Below, piece after piece: positions 22,806 to 33,133 of a stretch of DNA of 52,500 nucleotides. A model generated the notes under the pieces. The model was not told the origin of the DNA. It was given only the letters and a program-made list of their open reading frames with translations, and made no database searches. The DNA is from Paulinella micropora (Eukaryota > Cercozoa > Imbricatea > Euglyphida > Paulinellidae): assembly GCA_019918135.1 (NCBI GenBank), contig WBZZ01002078.1, positions 2,501 through 55,000 on the forward strand. The letters are read 5' to 3'. The stretch's first letter is position 1. Each line of letters opens with the position of its first letter. Position numbers and translations under genes: made by a program.

Positions 22806-23636
22806 TCAGCAACCGGCTTTCGACAGCAGCATCTCCCAGTCCGCCCCGTTCAAGTCCACCTTGTCCCTGGTGTCAGGATTGCACACCTGCAGGTGCAGGT
22901 ACTTCGTCAGCGTCGGAAACACCACGTACTGGTCGTGCCGGTCCTGCGCCGACGACTGGTAGCCACCCGAACTCGCGAGGAAAGGAATAATCAGGCTGCC
23001 CGACTGCACTTTCGTGCCGCGCGAGACCGCGCCCGTCAGCGACACCTCCTCGTAGTTGCCGCCAGTCGAGTAGGCCAAGCTACTGCATTCCTTGATCTTG
23101 ATGCCTAGCGAAGTCGGCAGGCCCAGTGCCACGACCTGTGGCAGGACGGTGGCCTGGCCCGACGTCAGTGAAAAGAGCTCGTTCTGGGCCGAGGTCGGGA
23201 AGCCTAGCACTGCGTGCGCGCTGTCGTCGCCGCTCTTGCTGTAGATGTTGAACTCTGCCGCCGCGGACAGCGTGAACTGCAGCTTGAGCTTGGTGTCGAG
23301 ATAAACCACTCCGATCGACTGTCCCACCTGTACAAAGCCCTCGTTGATTAAAAGCGATTGCAGCGCGTCGGCCAAAGTTTCGCCTGTATAGTTCTGGCTT
23401 GGAATCGTGATCGTCACGTCGCCCGTGGCAGTCGAGTTCAAGTAGAGCTTGTTGTTCTTGGAATTGATGTTGTACGTCGCGTTCGGGATCGTCGCCCAGA
23501 TGAGCTTGTACCTGCCTTGGATCGCTTCCGACAGCGACAGCCGGAACTCGGCCGAATCGCCCGAGCCTTGCACCCGGTCGCGGTCCTTGCTGCGGACCAG
23601 GATGTTCATTTCCGAAATGTTGCGCAGGCCGCTCAT
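22806..23636 (-). CDS. Penton-like minor capsid protein
   Basis: 276 residues, intact, from the ATG at 23,636. The N-terminal motif NILVRSKDRDRVQGSGDSAEF, followed by a beta-rich single jelly-roll-like body, matches the general pattern of polinton-like virus and virophage penton proteins (an R-D/S-x-x-F/R start followed by short beta strands, with YNINSKNNKLYL and ATIPNATY). Pentons form the pentameric vertices and, in related viruses, hold the fibres. It is transcribed divergently from the next structural gene. The role follows from family pattern and from its place among capsid genes. Confidence 0.7.
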   Translation of the reverse strand: MSGLRNISEMNILVRSKDRDRVQGSGDSAEFRLSLSEAIQGRYKLIWATIPNATYNINSKNNKLYLNSTATGDVTITIPSQNYTGETLADALQSLLINEGFVQVGQSIGVVYLDTKLKLQFTLSAAAEFNIYSKSGDDSAHAVLGFPTSAQNELFSLTSGQATVLPQVVALGLPTSLGIKIKECSSLAYSTGGNYEEVSLTGAVSRGTKVQSGSLIIPFLASSGGYQSSAQDRHDQYVVFPTLTKYLHLQVCNPDTRDKVDLNGADWEMLLSKAGC

Positions 23637-23688
23637 TTCTGAAAAAAAATTCAATGTTGTCACTAGTGTAATGCAAGAGGAAAAAAAT

Positions 23689-24860
23689 ATGCTGACGCTT
23701 AGCGGTAACAAGCGCCTGCGCCTGGAGGACGTGGTTGAGACCAAACCGCTTCCTAGCATGGTCACGGCCTTTGGCGAACACAAGGTCGCGGAGTCTACCC
23801 CGCTAGTGCAGGAGACATTCCCTTACACGGGCACCCTGAACTCGCGCAAGTTCGCGACCTCTGGTTCCGTGACCACCGCCGCCGGCCTCTTGTCGCTCAG
23901 CGGCGCCGCGCAGGCCGAGACGCTCGCGCTGCAAGTACCGCGCGGGCAAGGGCTCGTCTGCCGCTTCACGCGCTGTTCCCCGCCCGCCAACGTGGCTATC
24001 GGCCATGGCCGGCCTAGGCGACGACCAACGGCTTCTTCTTTGTGCAAGACCAGACACGAACCAACAGGCTGCGGATCCTGCACCGCAATGCGAGTGTCGA
24101 CACTTACGTCGACCAGAAAGACTGGAACCTGAACAACTGCCTGGGCGGCGACGACGTCATGGACCGCAAGGACTGGGCCAAGGGCAACATTTTTCAGATC
24201 CAGATGCAGTACTTAGGGTTTGGGGCCGTCACGTTCTCGGTCGAGAGGCAGTCGGACGGGGTGCTTGTCCCAGTGCACCGGATCCAGTACGCGGGCGCCA
24301 ACACGACGCCTTCGCTCTCCAACGCCAGCTTGCCGTTCAGGCTCAAGACTACCGGCGCGGGCGGCCAGGTGCGCACTGCCAGTGTCGGTGTCCTGGTCGA
24401 GGGTCCCGTGAGACAGCTGGGCCTCAGCTTTGCGCGCACCAACGTGCAGACGATTGGCACGACCGAAAGCAACGCGCTGGTGATCCGCAACAAGAGCCTA
24501 GTTGGCGCCCTCCCTAACAACGACCTGCTGTTCCCGACCCTGCTGACTGCTACGGCCGTGTCTGGCACCAAGCCCGTGATCATCCGAGTGCTCACGCAAG
24601 CCACGTTCGGCAGCGCGCCGACCTACGCGAACCACGACACTGCCTCGAATACCGAATACTCCGCTTCGCTGGTCACGGTGTCTACTGGCAATGCGGCGGC
24701 CGCGTGCGTCGTGTCGGCCACGGGCTCGGCATCTGCCAGCCTGGACCTGAGCAGGCTCAATATCGCTATCGGGCCGGGAGAAGTGCTCTGCATTGCGGCT
24801 AGCACTACTTCCGGGTCGGCGGACGTGCATATGAGCTTGTCCTGGTACGAGGACGTGTGA
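23689..24860 (+). CDS. Beta-rich virion structural protein, frameshifted
   Basis: About 390 residues. The ATG at 23,689 opens a frame that runs to about 24,010; the homologous-looking text then continues in the next frame from the FFFVQDQT region to the stop at 24,860. The first 100 residues are Ser/Thr/Val-rich. The second part contains VDTYVDQKDWNLNN and QMQYLGFGAVTFSVE, a pattern I associate with virion surface or fibre-attachment proteins of large DNA viruses and phages. Its place between the penton and capsid genes supports a structural role. The precise function is unknown. Confidence 0.6.
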
Positions 24861-24916
24861 AAAAAAAAGAAAATTCGTCTTGTATTATTAAAAAACAAAA
24901 GGGGCGGAGAAAAGGA

Positions 24917-25559
24917 ATGAAGATTGTGTCAATCGATCCGGGGATAAGAAACTTGGGTGTCGTAGTGCTCGAAAAGGACAACCGTACCAACGCCATTTCA
25001 GTCACGTATGCCAACGTTCTGGACATAGCCAGACAGACGGACACTGACTCATTCAAGACCAAGTCCCTGTTCGCGTGCCTTAGCGCGATTGAGGAACTGT
25101 ACAACGCCGATCTCTGTTGTCGTGGAAGATCAAAACTTTGGGAGAGCAAATACCAATCCGGACAATCTGCTCATTCAAGCGGCTGCTGGCGCAACTATGC
25201 TCAGTCTCGGTGCTAAGGAGCTGCTTTTCTATCAGAGCTCATTCAAGTTTTCGTGCTTCTTCTCGCTTACGCCGACCATATCCGGACGAGTTAAAGGGAA
25301 GTACAAGGTGCAGTCTAAAGTGTTGGCTCAAAATTTAATAGAATCGTTCAACGTAACCGGCGAGACTAGATGCCTCACAGAGTCAGATCATCTGAGCGAC
25401 GCCTTCGGTCTCGCGTTCGCCGCGCTCGTTAAACGGATCGGACAAGCGCGGGGCGTCCAGCAGGGAGTGCGTCGCTCGCTGCCGATTGCGGTGCCTGTTG
25501 GGGTGCAGACGCGGAAGAAGCAGAAGCAGCCGCCTTGTGTTGGTTCCATTTCGAGCTGA
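24917..25559 (+). CDS. RuvC/A22-like Holliday junction resolvase, frameshifted
   Basis: About 210 residues with one frame break near 25,110. Three RNase H-fold motifs are in the right order: SIDPGIRNLG (first catalytic Asp, near 24,935), VVVEDQNF (Glu, near 25,126) and DHLSDAFGLA (the Asp pair, near 25,390-25,405). This is the family of poxvirus A22 and mitochondrial Cce1 resolvases, which cut four-way junctions formed during genome replication. In an element with long inverted repeats it would resolve concatemers. The C-terminal 45 or so residues overlap the convergent HMG-box gene, so the true end may be earlier. Confidence 0.8.
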
Positions 25560-25722
25560 TGTATGCCATGCGCTCCTTGTGTGCCATCGCCTTGACTTCG
25601 GGCGTGGCCATCTGCTCCTTGAAAAATGTGTTGTATGCGGACGGCGCGCGGGGCTTGCGCTCGGGCTTGGCGGGAGCAGCAGCGGTGGTAGCGTGTCCAC
25701 AAGTCGCGCAGTTGGAAGACAT
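25429..25722 (-). CDS. HMG-box-like DNA-binding protein
   Basis: 97 residues. CATCGH near the N-terminus is a possible metal-binding pair. Residues 20-62 form an HMG-box-like segment with RKPRAPSAYNTFFKE at its start, a central helix (EVKAMAHKERMAYISSKW) and a Lys-rich end. This most resembles the short HMG boxes of YABBY-type and viral proteins. The Ala/Ser/Pro tail looks disordered. It probably bends or compacts DNA, or helps transcription or packaging. Its 3' end overlaps the resolvase gene. Confidence 0.7.
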   Translation of the reverse strand: MSSNCATCGHATTAAAPAKPERKPRAPSAYNTFFKEQMATPEVKAMAHKERMAYISSKWNQHKAAASASSASAPQQAPQSAASDALPAGRPALVRSV

Positions 25723-25858
25723 CTCTAGTTTTTTGCCTTTGTCCTTTGTTGATGATAGGGCAATACAAGATTTATTTTTTTAGTCAATAAAATGGGAAAA
25801 ATCACAAAACCTCAAAAAGAAGTTTTGTGATTTCCCGCGAAACCATGAAATATCATTC

Positions 25859-25996
25859 TTAATAGTTCGTGATTTCCGGGCCGGCCGGTGCCGCCGCTCT
25901 CTCGTCCGGACACCTCACTGGGAAGTACAGGATACACACGCACCCGATCACCCCGACCACTAAGACGGTGATGATTACCACCACGAGCGGTTCCAT
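25859..25996 (-). CDS. Small single-pass membrane protein
   Basis: 45 residues from the ATG at 25,996. A single hydrophobic helix (VVVIITVLVVGVIGCVCILYF) follows four residues after the start, then a short polar Pro/Ala-rich tail. It sits just downstream of the capsid gene on the same strand. Such small proteins are often in the virion or its membrane. No family recognised. Confidence 0.55.
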   Translation of the reverse strand: MEPLVVVIITVLVVGVIGCVCILYFPVRCPDERAAAPAGPEITNY

Positions 25997-26048
25997 TTTT
26001 TCAACTTTGCTCGCTTTAATAATTAAAATACATGATCTAAGAATTTTT

Positions 26049-27863
26049 TTAGACCGAGGCCACCTCCAGGCTACCATTGCTTTCGTGCAAGTACTTGAAA
26101 TAGGCGCTGTAGATCGTAACATCATACAAGCCGTCAATGACTCCGCGCTTGCCGGAAGTGACTGCAGTGACAACCATCTCTTCCTGGGCGTTGTAAGCGG
26201 GCCTTGTGTCGTCGGGCGCCTGCTGGAACTTCAGCTTCAGTTGGTGAACGTCGCCGCGGGACCAGATGATGGGTTGGTCGTTCAGGTCCGTGACGGACGC
26301 GGTGTACTCCATCGCTGCACTGACCTCCCAGTCGACCGTGTTGGACGCGCCAGCTCGTGTGTTGCCGAACTTGATCTTGACCCCGCACGAGCGCAGCCAG
26401 CTTGAGCTAGCCAGCACGGTGTTGAGGTTCGTCAGCGCGGCCGTGGCGGGCGAAGTGTAGCGCCGGTCGGTGATTCTGGCAAACGTGAGGCCAGAGTCGA
26501 TATCGAGGATAGCCACCGTCACTCCCCTGAAGTCCACGATCAGGCGGTTGGTGTCGGAAGCGGCAAAGGTCGCGCCGTTGGCGTAGAAAGGTCCGTACTT
26601 GTGCGTGATGGCCGTGGCGCGCGGCGCGGGGCCGGTGTTGATCACCAAGCGTTCGCGGTTGCCCACAAAGGTCTTGTACCGTCCATCACGCCGTCTAACA
26701 TGCCTTGGGTCGTTGGAAAACGGGATCAGGTACACGCCGTTGGACTTCAGGTAGGAGCTGCGCACTAGTTGGCCCATCGTTTTCTCGCGGAAAAAGCGCT
26801 CGTCGATCGGGGTCCCTTCGCCCATCTGCGATCTGCCGTGCACGTCTTCGAGGTCGATTGTCGTCGCGTCGCCCAACATGTCGTAGGTCATCAAGCGCCC
26901 CGTGTTGTCGTACGTGTATTGCGGGTAGTAAGTGTTGTGTCCACGCCGTTGTTGTATGCGGTCTGGTCGCCTGATTTGCGGATGAAGACAAACAGCCCGC
27001 CGGAGTGGTGCGAGAATTGGTCTAAGTCAATCGCCAAGCGGTCGGAGGGCTTGATGCGCTGGGCGTAGGCAGTGTACTGCACAAAGTCGATGTATTTTTG
27101 CTCGGCGACCTTGCCCTGCTTCAGCGGGCTCCTGCCCAGGCGCATCCCGTTCGGCAGCTGCGTGCAGCCCGTGATGAAGCGGATCTCGCTCAAGCTGGCA
27201 GTGCAAGGCACGGCGGGCGCGGACTGGCCGTTGACTGCCGACTGGGCCGCCACAAAGATCGAGCCTCTGGGGTAAAATCGGATTTCGAGGTCGCCACGCA
27301 GCGTGCTCAGGTCCAAATCCATGCCGTTGATCCACGTGTGCAAAAGGGGCAAGTAAAAGTACTGCTCGTCGTTGTTCTCCCACTGGCGGCCGCTGACCTT
27401 GCCCGTCTTGGGATCCATGTTGACCATGTCGGCGATCTGGTCGATGGCCTCTTGCGACAGCGTATTGAGTATCAGGTGCATCATGTCGCCGTGGTACCGC
27501 GCGATTTCAGTGCCCGTCAGGCGGTCGATGTACTCGATACGCTCGAACCACTGGGTGGTAGGCAAAACACGCGAGTCGGTCGGCTGGCTGCCGCTGGTCG
27601 TGAACGTGATCTTAAATCGCAGGGTCGCATCGTGGATCGCGCCGGACTGGTTGTTCTCGAGGATAAAGCTAAAAAAAGCAGTGTTGCTCAGCGCCGAGGT
27701 CGCGGCGGCGGGCGCCATGACCGTCTGCGTCCAGCAAGGGCGGGCATTGATCGCGCGGGCGTGCTCGGGATCAATCACGATCTCCTGGCCGTTGCGCGCT
27801 CTCTTGCCGTGGCGACTTTTTGCTGCTTGCTAGCAGGGGCACGACGACGGTGGCGGAAGACAT
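26049..27863 (-). CDS. Major capsid protein, double jelly-roll, frameshifted
   Basis: About 600 residues when read as one gene with two probable single-base breaks: an A5 run near 27,810 and the ACACAACAC stretch near 26,925. The start is the ATG at 27,863. Recognisable text includes FERIEYIDRLTGTEIARYHG, YFYLPLLHTWING and LRGDLEIRFYPRGS in the first jelly roll, and IIWSRGDVHQLKLKF in the second. These fit polinton-like virus capsid proteins of the double jelly-roll lineage, which form the pseudo-hexameric capsomers. Small virion-like genes surround it and the packaging ATPase lies 7 kb away. No sign of decay beyond the two indels. Confidence 0.85.
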
Positions 27864-27904
27864 CGTCGTTAGCAGTATAATATTAAGGACAAAGAAGATT
27901 TTTT

Positions 27905-28237
27905 TTATTTTTTCAGGATCATGACGGCCCCGATGGCCGCGGCGCCGACCGCCAAGGGCAGCGCCATGGACTTGAGGCCGCCCTCGGCGTTGTCGCCCAG
28001 CTGCTTGGTGGTGTCCATCGCTTCTTTCGGGATGTTGGTCACCTTGTCGATCTGCTTGCCGAAAAAGCCGTGATGCCCTTAAGAGTGCTGCCAAACTGCC
28101 GCAGGCCCTTCGCGAGTCCGCTCCCTCCTCTCCGCCTTTCTGCGCCCTATGCGCTGTTCGGTGGCGGCGCGGGCGTCCTTGCGGGCGGCCTTCTTGGCCG
28201 TGTGCCGCTCGTGCCTTTCTCGTGCGCGCTTGCCCAT
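27905..28237 (-). CDS. Small basic protein with C-terminal hydrophobic helix, frameshifted
   Basis: About 110 residues from the ATG at 28,237, with frame breaks near 28,110 and 28,075. The first 45 residues are strongly basic (RERHERHTAKKAARKDARA). A linker with FGKQIDKVTNIPKEAMD follows, and the end is hydrophobic (LPLAVGAAAIGAVMILKK). A basic head plus membrane or capsid-lining tail suggests a DNA-contacting minor virion protein. Located directly upstream of the capsid gene on the same strand. Confidence 0.6.
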
Positions 28238-28284
28238 CTTTCTTATTTAAACTTGATAAGTCACGAAAATTAAATTTTTTTTAT

Positions 28285-28824
28285 TTAAAAGACAATGACT
28301 TGGCAGATGCGTTCCATGACTTGCGCAATTTGTCCCAGGAACTGAGCGTCCTTGGCCAGACTTTGCTTGGCCAGAAATCTTTGCTGCAGCTGTTGCAGGG
28401 CGGGAGTCGGAGCACGAGTCTTGGCGGCCAGCTCAAACCAGATGCCAGCTTCGCTCTGGACGTACGCGGCGAGCTTGCCGTCCTTGTAGGCAGGCAAAAA
28501 GAACTTTTCAACGGTCGCAACTTGCTGCTCAAGACCTAAGTTCCACTGCATCCGCAGGTCCTTGCTCTCGCCGAGGACAGCAGCCCCCAGTTGTCCAGCA
28601 CAGTCTCCAGGTCCGCAAAGAGCTTCTGCAGCGCTTGGCGCTTGGTAAGGCCGCCGGAGGATGTCATCGAGCGTCACGTAGTGTGTGGGCAGCGGCTTGT
28701 CGAGGTCGCACGAGATTGATGGGCGCAAGAGCCGCTTGCAACAGGCGCGCACACAGCCGACCACGATGATAGCGGTTGTGACGATCAGAGCCCAGGCCAG
28801 CAGAGCTTCCTCTTCCACTGGCAT
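28285..28824 (-). CDS. N-terminally anchored membrane protein
   Basis: 179 residues, intact. A transmembrane helix near the N-terminus (LLAWALIVTTAIIVVGCVRA) is followed by CCKR and a long helical domain with a Gln-rich C-terminal coiled coil (LQQLQQRFLAKQ). It belongs to the minus-strand block of probable virion genes. Function unknown. Confidence 0.6.
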   Translation of the reverse strand: MPVEEEALLAWALIVTTAIIVVGCVRACCKRLLRPSISCDLDKPLPTHYVTLDDILRRPYQAPSAAEALCGPGDCAGQLGAAVLGESKDLRMQWNLGLEQQVATVEKFFLPAYKDGKLAAYVQSEAGIWFELAAKTRAPTPALQQLQQRFLAKQSLAKDAQFLGQIAQVMERICQVIVF

Positions 28825-28859
28825 TCTTCACTCTAGACTAGCTACACAAGATTCTTTTT

Positions 28860-29321
28860 TTAGAAGCGGTAGTGTCCTTGGCTCGCGGGGTTCAGGTAGC
28901 CCTCGTAGAAGTACTGACTGAAACACTTCCGAAAGTGCGCCGACCAAGAACAACTGCTTGGCAGCGTCGCTGTCGCCTACCATGCCAAGTCTGGCCCGGC
29001 CCATGAGCCTGGGCAGCATGGCAAACAGCAGGCCTCCCCCGGCCACGTGCACGCGAGGGAAGGATACGAGGCCAGACGGCCCTCCTTGGTGCGGTTAAGG
29101 ACTCTGCTTTGAATGAGGTCAATAGCAGTGGCAGTCACAAAGGCCACGACAGCCAGGCCAGTGCTCTTGCTGACCATGACACCGCTCAGCCGGGCACGGA
29201 CGAGAGCTGAAGACGCAGGGCCCTGAATGACGACCGGGGCGGCCACATAGGCAAAAGCGGCCGCCGCGCCTGACCGGGCAAAGTTTTCCAGTGAAAACAG
29301 ATCGCTCACGACCTCGGACAT
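28860..29321 (-). CDS. Hydrophobic membrane protein, frameshifted
   Basis: About 150 residues. The first 85 are clear, with two hydrophobic segments (AAAAFAYVAAPVVIQG and GLAVVAFVTATAIDLI). The frame changes near 29,055, continues through a Gly/Leu-rich hydrophobic part (VAGGGLLFAMLPRLMG), and seems to change again near 28,945 to end in a Tyr-rich tail (QYFYEGYLNPASQGHYRF) with a TAA at 28,860. That end is preferred because the stop abuts the T-rich intergenic sequence. Probably a virion membrane or lining protein; family unknown. Confidence 0.5.
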
Positions 29322-29376
29322 TTTTCTTTTCGGAGAGATGTTTAATTGGCGTACAACAAAATAAAATTTTTTTTTA

Positions 29377-30030
29377 TTATTTAACTGCGGGCGCTGGTGC
29401 GTCCAGATTTGTAGCTTGGCTCGGCTGTGCTACAAAGATCGTGTTCTTGGCATGGGTGATGGCGGCCGTTTGTGCCGTCAGCAGGGCCAGTTCAGTCATA
29501 GGGTCCAGGCGCTGCAGCCCGATGCCCGCGCGCAGCTTGGCCCGCTCGAGCAAGAAGCACCACCGGTCATTGGCAAAGCAGGCCTCGGTCGTGCCAGCGA
29601 TTTGGTAACGCGATCGGTTCGCTACTAGGTTTTCGAGGCACACGAGCCCTTGCTTGAGCACGGCGTCCGCCAGCTCGCCCGACAGTTCACCTTCCAGCAC
29701 TTCCTCTACTTCGTCCAACAACAGCGGCAGCTTCTGCTTGGGCAGCCTGCGCAGAGTCTTTGGGTCACAGTTGATGTGCGCCTTCTTGAGCTTGGGCCAA
29801 TCAGGGCGCTGCGGCCATAAGCGCACAAGAGCCGGTAGTTGGGGTCATCGCGTAGCACGGGGTCTTCTGGTCCCGCTGGCGCTGTTCCTAGACGCCGTGC
29901 CAGGCTCGCTTGAGAAGGGCCTGCTGTCCGGCGACGCTTGGTAGGAGGCGGGGCTGCTACCGCCGCTTTAGCTTCGGTGACAGGCGGTAGCGGTCGGTGG
30001 TGGCTCGAGATTGGCAAACGGGTCTGTCAT
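29377..30030 (-). CDS. Uncharacterised protein with Pro/Ala/Arg-rich head, frameshifted
   Basis: About 215 residues from the ATG at 30,030, with frame breaks near 29,975 and 29,825. The head is disordered and contains KRRR, possibly nuclear targeting. The body is helical, with an acidic segment (LLDEVEEVLEGELSGEL) and a conserved-looking ALLTAQTAAITHAKNTIFV near the end. Part of the block of likely virion genes. No family recognised. Confidence 0.5.
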
Positions 30031-30068
30031 GCTCTCCCTTTGTCTTTGTACAATTAAGATTAATTTTT

Positions 30069-30639
30069 CTATCCGATCAGGTGCGCATTTCCGGCCTCGT
30101 GGATGGTGGTCCAGCCGCGCACGGAGCCATTCTCGCGATCGAGGTAGAAACTGCAGGGATAGCCGCCCATTGCTGGTCTCTGAGCTTGGCCGATTGGTAC
30201 TGTTCCACGAAAGCTGCCACTTGCATACAGCCTTCCCAGCGTTTCCGTACGTTCTTCGAGCTCCGTAAGCCAGGGCAGCATGTTGGCGCCGTCATGCGCC
30301 CCAGTTCTTTCGCTGCGTCTTCGCAGCAGTTGCTCTTGCAGAAAGCCTCACACCAGTGATGTGCCGACGAGCAGGACCGCTCCCTTGTACCAAGGGCCAG
30401 CGAGTTCTGTGCGACAGGCGCTGGGCCACCGTCTTCATCTGGCTGATAACAGGGAATTTGGCTTCATCAAGGCCCGTGCCCGCGGCGGACAGGGCCGAGT
30501 AGATGATCGAGCTGGTAGCGAGCGAGTCGGTCTGGATGATCGGCCGGGTCTCGGTACCATGCTCGACTTGGTTGGCCTGGGCGGCGCCGACTTTTCTTCG
30601 CCGGTGTTGACTAGCGGCACGGTGGGCCCGGTTGCTCAT
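30069..30639 (-). CDS. Uncharacterised protein, several frame breaks
   Basis: Starts at the ATG at 30,639 with a basic head (RAHRAASQHRRRK). A helical middle follows (SSIIYSALSAAGTGLDEAKF). From about 30,400 the coding frame is unclear. One frame holds a Cys cluster (HHWCEAFCKSNCCEDAAKE) and the last 35 residues (CSFYLDRENGSVRGWTTIHE) are in another. At least two indels are needed to join the parts. Function unknown; it may be a virion protein by position. Confidence 0.4.
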
Positions 30640-30677
30640 GGTTGTATTTAATCTGCCCGACAAGAAAAAAAATTTAA

Positions 30678-30942
30678 TTATTTGCCGCCGCCAATCAGCT
30701 GCTGTTCGCAGCGGGCGGCTTGTTCGGTGTCACTTCTAGCAAGATGGTGGCATCGGCAATGGCGGCTGCTTGAACACTTTCTCAATGGGCGCTTCGGCCA
30801 CGGTAGTCTGCAGGACCTCGATCGCCTTTTTTTCGGCGTCCTCTTGCTGTCGGCGTTTCTGCCCCGCGACGCGCGACTGCGCCTCGTTGACTTTGCCCAA
30901 GGCCAGCGCCAAGGTCGGATCAAAAAAAGCCAGGTGTTGCAT
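30678..30942 (-). CDS. Small helical protein, probable frame break near its end
   Basis: About 88 residues from the ATG at 30,942. It begins MQHLAFFDPTLALALGKVNE and continues as a charged helix (RRQQEDAEKKAIEVLQ) to a Pro-rich segment. A frame change near 30,745 gives a C-terminus QQLIGGGK whose TAA abuts the AT-rich spacer. Without it the protein would stop at 30,736. Family unknown. Confidence 0.45.
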
Positions 30943-30987
30943 TTTTTTCTCTCCTTGTTTTGGCAAGCAGTCAGTTTATTTTTTTTT

Positions 30988-33100
30988 TCATTGAGTGCCC
31001 CTGAACGCGTACGCGATCTGGTCCGCGCCGAGGACGCTCTTGAGACCGGACAATGCCTCCCGTATTTCTTCATTGTCTTTTTGCTGGATAGCCTTCTCGA
31101 GTTTCTGGGCCCTCTCTTGCTGGAAATCAGTGAGGTTGTTAGGCAAGGCACGCAGAATCCACAGTGCCGCGTCTGCGGCAGTGGCATTGGTGCCGAGAAG
31201 CTTCACCGACATTGCCGTACTTAAACTCTTGCGCCAATTGTTGCTTGCCGTCATCTGACCACTCGATTTGTGGAGGTAAGTGGCGCGTGTCGCTGGTCAC
31301 GGCGTATGACAGGAGGTTTTTCACCGTGCCCGTTGTCATGTCTGCTCCTGTCAGCAGAAGCTTGCCGGTGCCTTCTGTCAGGCCACCTAAGCCCTCTATG
31401 AGTTTTACTCCTGCGCCCCCTAGCAGCTTGCCTCCTTCGCTTGCTACGCTGCCCACGCCCGTCGCCAAGCTGCCTATACCACCCCCAAGGCCTGGCGCAG
31501 CGCTGTTGGCTGCGCTGCCGATCGTAGTGCCGACCACGTCAGCGGAGCCGCCAACAAGAGCGCCGATCAAGCTGCCGACCCCTCCACCGACGGCCGCGAT
31601 CGTGCCCAGCGCACTGGCGACCTTGTGGCGCCGAGCGCCTTTCCGACCTTGATAGTCAGGACCTTTTGCTTGTGTTTGGCCAGCTCTTTCTGTTTTTGCG
31701 CCAATTGTTGTTTGGACATTATCCCCTTTTGTTCCGCCTCCGCTAACTTGCTCTCGGCCGCGTCAATCTGGGCAAGCATCGCAGTCTTGGCCTCCTGTAG
31801 CTTGACGGCATTGGCCTTCGTGGCAACTTTGCTCTTGAGCTCGCTCATCTCCTTGGCGTCCTGTGTTGCCTTTGCCGTCAATTTGTCCAGATTTGCGATT
31901 TCCTCCTGGCCTTTTCTCTTTGGACCTTGGCCTCTGCCTCTTGCTTGGCGGCCTGGGTAGTGGTTTCCAACAAGTCTCCCTCGGTGTCCAGCTTCTCCTT
32001 GGCGGACTCGTTGAGTTTCTTCTTGGCTTCCACTTTCTTGGCCTCCGCTTCAGCCAACTTCTTTTGTTGCTCTGCCTTCTTGAGTGTGGCGTTGGTCTCT
32101 GCGTTTAACTTGGCCACCTCATATTCGTGTTTTTCGTCCTCGTACAGCTCGGTGGCCTGGTGCATCGCCACTGCCACGTCGATTGGGTCGGGGCTGAGTC
32201 GTTGAGTGCTACTTGCAGCCGGGAGAGAGCAAGGTTGAGTGCCGGGCTAGGAACCAGAACGCCGGCCGTGGGCTCGAGCAGCTTGTCTTTCCATTTGGTA
32301 AACGGGTCCGACCCGCCCAGCAGGTTTGCAAAAAATGAGCCGATGTGCGTGTCCTTGGTAGCCTGAAGGAGAGCAGCCGCGTCGGTCCTGGTTTGTGGCG
32401 TAACGTACGGCGGCATGCTCTTGTGCGGCTTTGTGGCGGCAGACGCGGCTTCTTGGCGGGAGGAGGGGCGGCTCGTCTTCTTCCTGCCCCTCTTCCACTT
32501 GGCCGTCCTCGCTCTCTTTTGGACCCTCATCCTTCGTCTCCGCTGCCTTTGGGGCTCCTTGTCCTCTTCCTTCGTCTCTGCGGCCTTTTTCGGTTCTTCT
32601 TTGTCCTCCTTCGCCTTCTCTGGCTCGTGCTCTTCCTCCTCAGTCACCCCTGATTCGTCTTCCTCTTCCCCCTCCTCGTCTTCTTCCATCTTCTCTGGCT
32701 CGTCGGCCTTCGGCCCCTCTTCCGTCTCCTCCGTCTTCTCCTTGTCGTGTTCTGTGGCCTTCGGCCCCTCTTCCTTCTCTTTTGTTTCTGCGGCCTTCGG
32801 CTCCTCTTCCTTCTTCTTTTGTTCTACAGCCTTCGGCCCCTTCGCTTCTTCTGTCTTTGCGGGCACTGCGATTGCCGGCGCCGCCTCCGCCGGCTCCAGC
32901 AGCTGCATGGCCGCGCCGAGGTTAGGATTTGCGTAGTGCATGAGGCCGCGGGCCTTGGCAGAGACTGCCACGGGGCCCTGGTTTTCCGGTCGCTTGAGCC
33001 GCTTTGGCATAGGCGATTCATCCAGCCAGGCCGGCCTCTTGTGAGAATTGCCCGCTACTACCGGCCGGGTGCTGATCCACGGACAGTTTGGAGCAAACAT
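30988..33100 (-). CDS. Long acidic coiled-coil protein, several frame breaks
   Basis: Five overlapping open frames in the same order and direction are best read as one gene of about 700 residues broken by four indels (near 32,170, 31,880, 31,570 and 31,200). Parts in order: basic head with PKRLKR; motif KARGLMHYANPNL; a long Glu/Lys/Pro-rich low-complexity region (about 32,540-32,870); a basic patch; a coiled coil of Ala/Glu/Lys heptads (31,880-32,170, continuing to about 31,660); a Gly/Ala/Ser-rich segment (about 31,330-31,570); and a helical end. The KARGLMHYANPNL motif recurs in the adjacent WH2 protein as KTREIMKYANPQL. Possibly a large tegument-like or scaffolding protein. Confidence 0.55.
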
Positions 33101-33133
33101 CAGTATTTGTTTACTGATCGTCAGGAAAAAAAA

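Noticed and set aside
32415..32936. Ser/Phe-rich plus-strand open frames
   Set aside because: They are antisense shadows of the Glu/Lys-rich repeat region of the minus-strand coiled-coil gene.
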